Of a stretch of 64,000 nt of DNA, positions 27,920 through 37,803 are shown one piece after another (the stretch's first letter is position 1; the number at the start of each line of letters is the position of its first letter). A program made the position numbers and the translations under genes. The stretch is taken from positions 4,032,001 through 4,096,000 of the forward strand of contig NC_088314.1 of the NCBI RefSeq assembly GCF_910592395.1. Direction: 5' to 3'. The DNA is from Lineus longissimus (lineage: Eukaryota > Nemertea > Pilidiophora > Heteronemertea > Lineidae). The notes beneath the pieces are model-generated. The model was not told where the DNA came from. It made no database searches and saw only the letters and a program-made list of their open reading frames with translations.

Positions 27920-28112
27920 CAATGACCACTCGTACTCTGGAAAGAAGCTGAGATTGCTCTGGGACTCGCAAGTCCCCACGGGCCCGGCTATAAAACACCG
28001 GCACCCCGACATGCTCGTCTTCTATGAGAAGGAAAAGGAGGTCCTAATCATCGAGATAGCTGTCAGCTCCGACAGACACGTCCTAGCACGTGCGGAGGAG
28101 AAACGATCGAAG
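27920..28112 (+). mobile_element. LINE remnant: restriction-like endonuclease end of a retrotransposon ORF
   Basis: A short open stretch encodes LRLLWDSQVPTGPAIKHRHP followed by DMLVFYEKEKEVLIIEIAVS and a basic tail AEEKRSKY. The pattern RRPD-V-DK-KK-C-IIE-AV is typical of the C-terminal endonuclease region of RLE-type (R2-like) non-LTR retrotransposons. The reverse transcriptase is absent, so this is a 5'-truncated copy. Coding similarity stops where the 68-bp satellite begins. Confidence 0.6.
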
Positions 28113-28118
28113 TACTGT

Positions 28119-28658
28119 GGCTGTGACTATCTCATCTCTCTCATCATGTTGTCAACACGGTGGAGCAGCCAGGACTGATTCGGCCTGGCTGTGACTTCCT
28201 CATCTCTCTCACCATGTTGACAACTTGGCAGAGCAGCCAAGACTAATTTGGCCTGGCTGTGACTGTCTCATCTCTCTCACCATATTAACAACTAGGCAGT
28301 GCGGCGAAGACTGATGCCGCCTGGCTGTGACTGTCTCATCTCTTCACCATATAGACAACTTGGCAGAGCAGCCAAGACTGATTTGGCCTGGCTGTGACTG
28401 TCTCTCATCTCTCTCATCATGTTGACGACTTGGCAGAGCAGCCAACAAGACTGATGTGGCCTGGCTGTGACTATCTCATCTCTCTCATCATGCTGTCAAC
28501 ACGCTGGAGCAGCCAGGACTGATTCGGCCTGGCTGTGACTGTCTCATCTCTCTCGTCATGTTGACAACTTGGCAGAGCAGCAAAGACTGATCTGGCCTGC
28601 CTGTGACTGTATCATCTCTCTCATCATGTTGTCAGCACGATGGAGGAGCCAGGACTGT
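28119..28658. repeat. 68-bp tandem satellite, about eight units
   Basis: GGCTGTGACT recurs at 28119, 28187, 28255, 28323, 28390, 28463, 28531 and (as a variant) about 28598, so the period is 67-73 and mostly 68. Each unit continues with a CTCATCTCTCTCA tract and GCAGAGCAGCCA-like sequence. The array directly follows the LINE remnant. Confidence 0.93.
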
Positions 28659-29088
28659 CAAACAGTTGTGTGAGCTCACTAGAGCTTGCACTTACATAAT
28701 AGTGTAAAACTAAAATTAATATAATATATATTGCGTTATATACCATTGTCACGTAAATGAAGATTAGTAAGTAATTTGATATGTATATTTACTCCACCTA
28801 TCTGAGACAGCTTCACTAATTAGTACGACGAAATTGACACCAGGAGAGTCTGTAACATGAAACTATGATTATCATGATTATCATTCAACTCGGTGTCGCC
28901 AGCCCATTGTCTATCAAAACAATTGAACGCTTTCAATGGCATCAGAGACCATGCGCACAATATTTAATATCTTCAAAAATGGTCCTAGATCGACGAAACG
29001 GGTTTAAACATCAATTTTTTGCATCTCATTTTGTACATTTTGTTACTAGCCTTTATTGATATCACCACGAAAAAATAAGTAATCGACC
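28659..29088. other. Intergenic DNA between the satellite and the GPCR 3' end
   Basis: AT-rich sequence without a recognised element; poly(A) hexamers of the GPCR border it. Confidence 0.5.
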
Positions 29089-29094
29089 TTTATT
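29089..29094 (-). terminator. Candidate poly(A) signal of the GPCR gene
   Basis: AATAAA on the - strand, about 470 bases beyond the GPCR stop codon; a second hexamer lies at 29052-29057. Both are plausible cleavage signals; neither is proven. Confidence 0.3.
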
Positions 29095-29564
29095 CATTCT
29101 TGATAACACCTACTGTCACTGGTGTGTCTATCTTAACATCCAGTGTTGAGATGACGCTCGACTGTCATCTGAAATGGTTCTTTTATCAAAAGTAACTAAA
29201 ATACAGACACAAAGTTTATGAAAACTGTTTTTTCTTTATCAACAAAACATTTAATCGTATTTACATCGATGCCTAAACTTCATTACGTATTAACATGTAT
29301 TGGTCAGTCAACTGTCTAAAGGTACATGTACATGTAAGAAGTAATCTTAACGTATATACATGTAGTAATCTTACACTCACATCTCAAAACGTGACAATGA
29401 CGACCGAAATAAGTAAGAAACGTCATGCATCAACACTCTGAAATGTGTTAATACAGTAGGCAAAGTGGCACCTTTTTTAAGACAAGCACTTTTTGATACT
29501 TTGGGCATTACGTTAGCACATCATATCGTAGATCACTTTCGGATTGTTAATATCATCGAACTGT

Positions 29565-30992
29565 TCAGATGTTAACATTTGGTAGTTGTACACCAACATT
29601 TAATGTTAGTTCTAGGTCATTTGAATTAGGTATAATATGCTGTACTGCAGAAGACGTCCAGCTGAACGGTGTTTCCTTATTTACGGCTTCACTGATCGTG
29701 GTTACAGACGTCTGGCCGCGAGCAGTCCTCACCATCCGCGGGAGCTCGTTCACTTGGTCCAGATATAAATCATCCGGGTCTCCCATGCGGAGAAATTGAA
29801 GAAAGTCGATACCAGAAGGCATGCCTCCCAACATATTAGATGCATCTGGAAAGTTTTCCTCTGCAGCATAATATGAAGTACCGGGTCCCATCTCGTCGTC
29901 GACACTACTACACCAGGATTTGAAAAACGTCCACCTCACGCGCAATTCCTCTTTAACTTTCGTATTTTTGAATCCGTAAATAAACGGATTGATGACGAAC
30001 GAAACATAGCCAAGGAAGCTTGCCAGGGTACGTATATAAACCGGAATCGATGAGCCAACCGGGAATAGCATCACAACGTGTATTACAAATCGTGGTCCCC
30101 AGAGTATTGAAAACGAACCGATAACCAGAAGCAATGTTTTTAATGTTCGGCGGTGTATATTCACGTGGTCTCTGAATTTCACTCCGTCACCGCGGTCTTC
30201 GGTAAATACTGCATTCACTGCAATAGATAATGGTTCATCTCCAGAGCCAAGCCCAGAGTCCAACGGCCGAGGATCGGACATTTCTCCGTTGATTTCAACG
30301 GTGGAACAAGTCGAGGGTCCTTGATGCGATGGTTGTAAAAATAAGGAGGGTTCTGGACGAACTTTTCTTGCTGAAGCTTCAGCGATTTTATAAATCCCGC
30401 ATGAGATAAACAGGAGACTCAAGAGTGGTATGAAGTAGTTCCCAGTTACCACGATGAGGGTGAATGCTACACCAGTTCTGTATGATGGGTGCACTGTGTA
30501 CGTGCACATATACTCTGCTTGGTTGTAACTATACCGAGACAGTCCGAAGAGTGGAAGTGAAGCCATCAAAGCGGATGAAACCCATACAGCGAGTAGGATG
30601 AACATAACTTTCTGTAAGGTCATGTTCCCGGCGTGGTGCATGGGACACTTGATTGAATAATACCGCTCAAAGTTCACAACCATTGTTCCTAAGATAGAGG
30701 TACTGGTAAGAAACATGCCGATAAATCCGTAGACTGAACAAAATGCTGGATCGACTGTCAACGACTCATCGAGGAATGCTCTCTCAACAAATGGTAAGAT
30801 GATTAACGACGCTCCTAAGTCTGCGAAGCACATATGTAAAAGTAGAATGCTACTGAATTTAGTACGCAAAGCATGGTTGCACAGGATGGTGAGAATCACG
30901 ACGAAGTTCACCACAACTCCCAAAATGTTGCACAGTATCAATGTTGCTCCAACAACAACCGTGAAAGCAAAGTGTGCGCCTTCGTCCTCCAT
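29565..30992 (-). CDS. Class A (rhodopsin-like) GPCR, single exon, orphan type
   Basis: A complete 475-residue open frame with seven hydrophobic segments, so a plasma-membrane G-protein-coupled receptor. Class A landmarks are visible: N29 (1.50) in TM1, LHMCFADL with D58 (2.50) in TM2, C84 at the top of TM3 and C162 in the second extracellular loop (disulphide pair), ERY at 108-110 in place of DRY, W136 in TM4, LWGP in TM6 where CWxP is usual, and NPFIY in TM7. The third loop is long and Ser/Gly-rich; the C-terminal tail is over 100 residues. TM6/TM7 (WGP, IYGFKN) and the TM3 end (RYYSI) remind me of GPR161-like or other orphan amine-type receptors, but this is not enough for a name. It lacks introns and lies between Wnt5 and alpha2/delta. 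The ligand is unknown. Confidence 0.93.
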   Translation of the reverse strand: MEDEGAHFAFTVVVGATLILCNILGVVVNFVVILTILCNHALRTKFSSILLLHMCFADLGASLIILPFVERAFLDESLTVDPAFCSVYGFIGMFLTSTSILGTMVVNFERYYSIKCPMHHAGNMTLQKVMFILLAVWVSSALMASLPLFGLSRYSYNQAEYMCTYTVHPSYRTGVAFTLIVVTGNYFIPLLSLLFISCGIYKIAEASARKVRPEPSLFLQPSHQGPSTCSTVEINGEMSDPRPLDSGLGSGDEPLSIAVNAVFTEDRGDGVKFRDHVNIHRRTLKTLLLVIGSFSILWGPRFVIHVVMLFPVGSSIPVYIRTLASFLGYVSFVINPFIYGFKNTKVKEELRVRWTFFKSWCSSVDDEMGPGTSYYAAEENFPDASNMLGGMPSGIDFLQFLRMGDPDDLYLDQVNELPRMVRTARGQTSVTTISEAVNKETPFSWTSSAVQHIIPNSNDLELTLNVGVQLPNVNI

Positions 30993-31345
30993 TTTAAATA
31001 AGGTGACGTGCTAACTCGCAGAAATGTCAAAAGGTTCTCTTGGTCTCATACGGCTTGCATTGAACGTCGCCTCCAAACCGAATAAAACCGGACTTAATCA
31101 AAATCCTTAAAGAAAAGACGACTGGTTCCATCCTCGGGGTGACGTCCTCTTGTTTCGGATGTTCTTGATTCGGATATACCGGTCGAAATTAAATTCTTTA
31201 AAAGACGTGCCAGATGTTTCCGTACCAGTATATCTGTGCTTTTTCTTTGTTTTGATGATGCGAGGGTTTGGGGGTCTTGCCACCGGAATGTCTCAGAGAA
31301 TCCCTGCGGATCTGAAGCAAATGACAGCATCGTACAAATGCGTCA

Positions 31346-31354
31346 CTTTATATA
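31346..31354 (-). promoter_or_regulatory. TATA-like box for the GPCR gene
   Basis: On the - strand this reads TATATAAAG, close to the TATA consensus. It lies about 355 bases upstream of the GPCR start codon, which would place transcription start near 31320 and leave a 5' UTR of about 330 bases. No other supporting element was identified. Confidence 0.35.
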
Positions 31355-32499
31355 GAGTAGTTGCGACTATAAACTCGACTGGTGACCTTTTCTCTGATAT
31401 GTTTAATTGTTGTCATGGTGAACCGGGTGGGTGCTGACTTTCTTATGCCAGCCAATCAAAGACAACATCAGCTGTTCCGAGTTTAATTGAACTGTCATGC
31501 CATGAGGTAATACATGTAATCGAATTGGCGCACGGAGAATCGCAGTACGATTTATAGGCGAGAGATAGTTATTCATAACATTAAAAGGTCGTCACATGTT
31601 AGCCTACATGCATATGAAAACAAAAAATAAAAAACCGTTAACAGGGTGTTGATTTGTTTCAACACGGCTGGTGAAAAAGGTGCATCATCGAGGAAAGGCG
31701 CGATATATATCAATACCCATTCCAATTTTAATGATTTGGATTTGCTGTAAAAGGTGTAAACGGTAAAATCAAGCTACATGTACATGTAGTGTGAAATTTG
31801 AAATCAGTTGATAATGACTAGAATACAAAATTTACGGCCACGTTACATGCAGCTTTGAATCCGCGGTTCAATGAAGAGGATGCAATCATGGCAATGTTAC
31901 AATGTCTTAAGTCTGCGGTTAAATGAAGTGGATACATTTATGGCCATCTCACATTTGGTTTAAATTTATGGTACAATGCCTACATTCATTGTAACATTGT
32001 TACAAACCTGTCGTAGATTGCGTTAACGACCAAGCTACCTTTCTTTAACCAACATAGATTTTCTAAAAGCCGAAAGGAATTTCACAATTATTCACCTTAA
32101 ATTGAAACTCATGAAAATAACTGTCTTTAAGAATATTTTCGCGAATCTTCAAATAGAAAGGCGCGAAAATTTGGCTTTTTACAGTCCCGTCATTAACACA
32201 TACAATCAATCATGTACATCTTTAAACACTGGGACTTTTCTGTGCTGCACCCAATACGCAATGGAAGAAAGGATACCCTGGTATCGTTATTATGATCTGT
32301 AAGGTGTCAACAAACCAATATCGCCCGGATTGCCTTTCGATAGTATATAATGCCATGAAGATCTATTAATAGTGACCAGGAAACACACTTGTGCCAAGTC
32401 ACGCGCCCAGGTTTGAAAGCCAAGGTCGGCCTGTACTTCCGCAAGTGCGGTGGGCACTAACATATCAGAACAAAGGCGGTTCGATAATTAATCTTTTTT
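31355..32499. other. Intergenic DNA upstream of the GPCR
   Basis: No gene recognised. A faint duplication of GCGGTT-AATGAAG-GGAT-CA occurs near 31860-31950, and the palindrome CTACATGTACATGTAG at about 31774. Confidence 0.5.
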
Positions 32500-33039
32500 G
32501 GAAGTGACTATTTGGCAAGCCCGGCTCACCAAACAGCGCCTTTTTTCTGCCCTAGATGGAGAGCCGAACTCATGCATATTCAACCATCCAGGAGCTCATT
32601 ATCATTCGTGGCAACACGGTCAGCAACACTGGAGTTACAGTGAAACGCCTTTAGAAATGCACACTAATGCATTTAACATGCTTATCAGTCAAATCACGTT
32701 TATGACTTTTTTTGTAAATCCATACAGTCATGTACATGTACATGCTTCTTCATGGATTATTGACCAAACCCCGAGTTTAGTAACAGAAATTGAATCGAGA
32801 GCAGGAAGTCGGCCATTGTTAAATATGCGCATATAAATTCGAATATGACGTCACTTTTCTCTGATTGGCCAACATGTTGTAACCTCTCCGGCTCGCCAAA
32901 GAGGGTAGTATTTTTGCCCTGTTTGGCAAGCCCGGCTTGCCGAACAGGGTGGCTTTTTAGTGCTGTTTGGCAAGCGGCTCTCCAAACAGGACAAAAAAAG
33001 ATGCCTGTTCGGCGAGCGGCTTGCCAAATAGACCCGGCC
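32500..33039. mobile_element. Non-autonomous TIR transposon with internal hairpins, longer copy
   Basis: It starts GGAAGTGACTATTTGGCAAG and ends CTTGCCAAATAGACCCGGCC; these ends are inverted repeats matching at 17 of 21 positions. Flanks ATCTTTTTT and ATTTTTTTA resemble a worn 9-bp target duplication. The first 157 bases and the last ~47 are nearly identical to the copy at 37888-38090; about 335 bases between are extra. The extra part holds several GGCAAGC/GCTTGCC hairpins. ORFs across it are incidental. Confidence 0.75.
32917..32949. repeat. Near-perfect 33-base hairpin inside the TIR element
   Basis: CCCTGTTTGGCAAGCC pairs with GGCTTGCCGAACAGGG at 15 of 16 positions with a one-base loop. 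A related hairpin (CTGTTTGG ... CCAAACAG) follows at 32963-32989. Both reuse the element's terminal motif. Confidence 0.85.
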
Positions 33040-33048
33040 ATTTTTTTA

Positions 33049-36000
33049 AAGGTTTATGGTCAAAATATTTTCTCTAGCCTATTCAAATACTTAAAATGGA
33101 AAATTAAAAATCTGACTGAATTATCATGCTACTCCGATGTTAATCCCAACTGAGGCCTCCGTACAGATAATTTTGTGTGGATGAATGCATGGACACGCGC
33201 TGCCTGGAGCTCATCATCTTGGCACAAATCGATTACCCCGCTACTGCAATGACAATAAAAATGGCATTGCTTTGTACTATCGGGGTGACGTTCGAACTCG
33301 GCGACATGCACGCGCTGTCGCGAAACCTTTTTTCTTTTATTCGAATTTTGTTATCCATTTTGTCACGTGAGCTAAGGTTTTCAAGATACTTTGTCATCTG
33401 ACAGATGGACAGAACTAATAGTGGTGTAATTTTGTACACAGTTTTATTAATTCATGATTTCAAATTGAACAAATGAAAATTTCACAACAAACAACTGGTT
33501 TTACTGGGTGTCGGAAGAAGGGTGAATTCCAGGTTCAATATTCACATTTTTGAAACAAAATGTATTGCATGATGCGTGAAGGCCTCTATCTTGTGCATCC
33601 GTGGTTTTGATGGGAATTTCGTTATATTCAGAGGACTTTGTTCGTTAATTACATTCTATATTGTAGTATTCAAACTGACATAATTCTGAGTTTCCAGAGA
33701 TGTACAATTTTCACAGGTTGTGATTCAAACCCTTAGGACTGAATGGACGAAAAGAACCTGCCATTTTAAAGCACAGAAGTCTCCCTTTCATAAGTCACAT
33801 ACCAATGTGATTCTCTATGAAAGCTCAGCCCAGTTCCCTACTGATATTGTCAATGAAACCGCACAACTTGATTTTTGCGTGTCATAGCACAAAATCTAGA
33901 CCTGTCACAGCCTTTTTCAGTTACCGAAGAAGAGTACAAAAACAGAATTCAACTTAGGTTAAACCTATCCTTAACCCGCAACACTATCTCAAATTTTGCA
34001 ATCGACTTTCTGAAAAAAAGATTATTCAGTGCCAATGACTTGAAACTCATGGCCAACGCTTGATAAATACCTGAATCAGCATGATTTGAAAATTATGGAA
34101 CTGACCTCTATTTTTCGAAGGAAATACATATAGTGACCTTATACCACCATTATAACACACTTTGCATTAAAGTAGGAATTCAGGTGAGTACAAAGATCGA
34201 CAATCAGCTTCGCGTTGTCATGGACATATACTGTCAAAACAAACTGTACACTGTCATCAACTTATACACATGTCAACAATGTCATTATATACACAAACTA
34301 TACAAGATACACTCTATACAAAGAACATGAAAACATATACCGTAGCTTTCCTTTTTAAAAAGCCACAGATTTGGATAACAATTATTTTAAAAGCGTCATT
34401 TACATCCTGGGTTAAACAAATTATATACAAATAGATATTTTACAATGAGAGTATCAATAGAAATGACACACTTTAAAAGAATTGACAGCAGATGTTTATT
34501 TTGCAACACCCTGTAAATCTGGCAAGCCTTTAGGACTGGTTTGGTTGGGAGGATAGTGTCTTTACTTAATTTAACTGTAGATTTTCCAAGTGTTCAAAAA
34601 TGAACAATACAACCACAGATTTTTAAAGAGCATAATTTTTTTATAGATACACGCTGTATAGTAGTATTATCATCAGCATATTATACTATCATCCTCGTAG
34701 TACAGTTTCGATATACTGACCTCACGGGTAACGACAGATAACAGTACCGGCAGGGGACAGATTACCATGTTATCGTTTTGCAAGTGTGAAACAACATAGT
34801 CGTCAGAAAACTCCAAGCACCAGAGGGAGGATACCGGAACTGCATAATGTCGGTATTGATAACGCGCGTGAAAGGAATAAAAAAACGCGGAATTCATCGT
34901 ACATTGTACCGTACCTTCAGTCTTTCACGGACACTGATAAGACGTCATTTTGGCAATTCGATTATGAGGTATAACATACTATACATTTAAATGATGCCAG
35001 TGATGAAATCCCCTTTTTCTCTGGTACAGATGGAGGACTTAGGCCTCGCAGTTATAAAGGAGTTCGTTCCGGGCCAAGCTAGTCAACCCGTTATTGTAGC
35101 GACGGTGAACATACACCTTCAGTTTGGATGATTTTTGAGAAGATTTAATACAGTAGAAATCCCCACTGTCATTACACACAGGAAATCATCCTGTCGCATC
35201 ATCACAAATTATCACACACTCATGATTGTACTTCAAAAACTCTTCTCAATCGTATATACAACTATATACAGATGATTTTTTTTCTTCATATTTTGGATAG
35301 AGACAAATTTTATGTTTTTTCTCATATTTTTTATGAAATTGCAAAGAACGCCTGAACAATGATGATACTTAATAACTAATAGCTCCAGTTTAAAAGGAAT
35401 TACTATATGTACATTTTTCCATATTAACATCAATGTAAAATTAAACTCTCCGCAATGCAAATGGCTCAAAAATACACTCTTAATGTCACAATAACTGTCT
35501 ATACAGCGGTCAATGCGAACCTTGTGTTATGGGCTCTGGAGCGCAAACTACTGGTCGGATTTCTCTGACACAATATTAGTGGGGATACATGCAGAGGGTT
35601 TGCATTAACTACTGCATTAAAAAAGCAAGAAAGAACCAGATTATTCTACCAACACTATCATACACTCGGAATTCATGAACTCACAAAAAAACGCTTTTTT
35701 ACTCATATAACGGAAATGCTGTTAGCACGGGTAGCGCATGTGTAATCGGATTTAAAACGCCATGTGTTATGATGGGGCGGCGGCCAATATCGGAGTGGAT
35801 TGCGACGAAAACTAAAAAATTATTTTTACTTGCCTGCTATATCTCAGTAGGTAGGTGTTGGTGATGGCAAGCGGCAACAGACAGACTACATGCATGACGC
35901 ATGCTTCCCTGGTCCTCTAATTTTTAATGCACCATCAGTGTGGTAATTCAAATAGTTACGGGCCGCAATAGACTTGCCGGAAATCTTCGTGGCTGGTGAA

Positions 36001-36915
36001 ACCGATGGGCGATAGGAACTGAAAGGAGTGCCTTTCGGTGTCAAATCGAAAGTGTACGTAGTATTTTTCAGATAGATCTCGCCAAAGGTACTTGGCTGAC
36101 CTCTTGTCACTGAATTGTAATAGTGTGATCACAAGTTACACAGCCCTGAGTAGCCGGTTTTAGTTGAGAGCATGAAAGAGCTATACTCTGTTTTTTCAGC
36201 ATTGGTTGGCCTGTGCAACACCTTTTGGTAAATGTGATCTGGTTACAATCCAGAGTTCAACTAAGTACCTTTGGCCAGAGCGATATGAAAAACACTCTAC
36301 CGGTTACGGCCCACAATAGACCCGCCCGCCTTTTTCTCCAACGAATTTTAAAGGGGAGAAGTGCACTCTCAATTTCACCAGTCACAAAAGATTGGACTAG
36401 TCTTTTGCCAACACAATTATCTTCTTACGCAATAATGTCGCGTCAATTGGTTACCGCCTTGGACGTCCGCCAAAGGATTCCGGGCGTGACTATTTCCGGC
36501 TTTAACTGCATGGTATACGAACTTGAATCACCTCACAAATCATTGCACGCGCTGCAGAGGACGAAAGGGTTAACCGGATGTTAGTGGGTGTTTGAACTGT
36601 AGTCGAACTTAATAACCCGTCCATGGGTACAAGTCACTTCACGAAACGCATGTTTTAAATCATTCAAAGGAAGAATTTATTTTTAAAAAATTTAATTTGA
36701 GAGGAGAGGAGGGGAGGGGAGTGAAGACCCAAATTGATCAATGCTGCGAAGGAATTAACATATATTTCCTATATTTAGGGAGACAGGAAGATGTGGGAAG
36801 ACAAAATTCATGATTTAATTGGGATTCTTGTCGCCACTTTGACAAACCAATTTTGCAGTCATTTGAATTGAAAATATCTTCAAAGTGTCTAGTTTCATAC
36901 TGGACTGCGACTCAG
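33049..36915. other. Intergenic DNA, no gene recognised
   Basis: AT-rich, with many short ORFs lacking domains. Around 35950-36400 are two related segments sharing AAGTACCTTTGGC (inverted) and CAATAGAC (direct), perhaps an old element. A G/A-rich tract lies at 36700-36725. Confidence 0.5.
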
Positions 36916-36921
36916 TTTATT
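36916..36921 (-). terminator. Candidate poly(A) signal of the alpha2/delta gene
   Basis: AATAAA on the - strand, about 780 bases past the stop codon. Another lies at 36676-36681. Either could end the transcript. Confidence 0.25.
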
Positions 36922-37701
36922 TCAATTTTCAGTCATGCCGGTCACATGTATACCAATTGGTTTTCTTTAAACGAAATACATAACTGAGATCAAATAACTT
37001 AACGGACACCAATAATTACAACTTCTGCTACCCATTCATGGAGGTGTCTTAGGAGGTACATTATTTAGGGGATAGTCAAAAAGAAAGCTGACAACACCAT
37101 CCCTGAAATTCTAAAATGGCAACACGGACCAGTGCGAGGAAGAAATCTACATACAATACACCCAAACTTTTTTACATTGCATAATTATAAATTTCATTAC
37201 AGTGCAAAGAGTAAAACTTAAGATACATACATATATGAACATGGTTTTATGAAAACTCCTAGTTTGGCATCGGTTGGGTTAAAAAAATGATGCATGCATT
37301 CACGACAAAAGATTCATTAGCTTAGTCTTGTCCATAGTTGTACTTATTCACTTTGTTTGGGTTAAAATTAACGGCAACATGATTCAAGATTGGCCAGTAG
37401 ATTGAGTCAATTAACTGCCAGCTTGTTCAGTTTAATAGAAATAAGTTTCACACCAAAATTATGCAATGAGAAATACCCACACACTATCAACTCCTTTTCG
37501 CAGATTTTTGCCTCGAGGCCAACCTGTAGGTATTTTTCACACCCAGTGACAAAAATCTGTCAACATGTACTGGCCTTGGAATTCCTTATCACATTATCGC
37601 ACAACGCTTCACCAAATGGTGCTCCATAGGAGGTAACCATGCCATTACCAAACTGCACACCAGAAATGATCATGACTAATCTATTTGGCAGGAATTAGCT
37701 A
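36922..37701 (-). other. Presumed 3' UTR of the alpha2/delta gene
   Basis: Non-coding sequence between the stop codon and the first downstream - strand AATAAA. No other feature seen. Confidence 0.35.
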
Positions 37702-37803
37702 TCACGTCTCACGTAGGGATATGAGTGCCAGAAGAGAAACGAAGAAGACGATGATGAAGGACCCGCGTACGTTCGAACAAGCACCACAATCCGTTGTATT
37801 TTC
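37702..37803 (-). CDS. alpha2/delta last coding exon: Cys motif and GPI-type tail
   Basis: It encodes ENTTDCGACSNVRGSF, then the hydrophobic IIVFFVSLLALISL, a short RET end and TGA at 37702-37704. The DCG motif is conserved in the family. A terminal hydrophobic stretch with almost no cytoplasmic tail fits GPI anchoring, as proposed for alpha2/delta proteins. The acceptor is TTTCAG. Confidence 0.96.
   Translation of the reverse strand, partial: ENTTDCGACSNVRGSFIIVFFVSLLALISLRET

Noticed and set aside
32845-33153. ORFs of about 100 residues on both strands
   Set aside because: They lie across the hairpin region of a TIR element and arise from its repeats.
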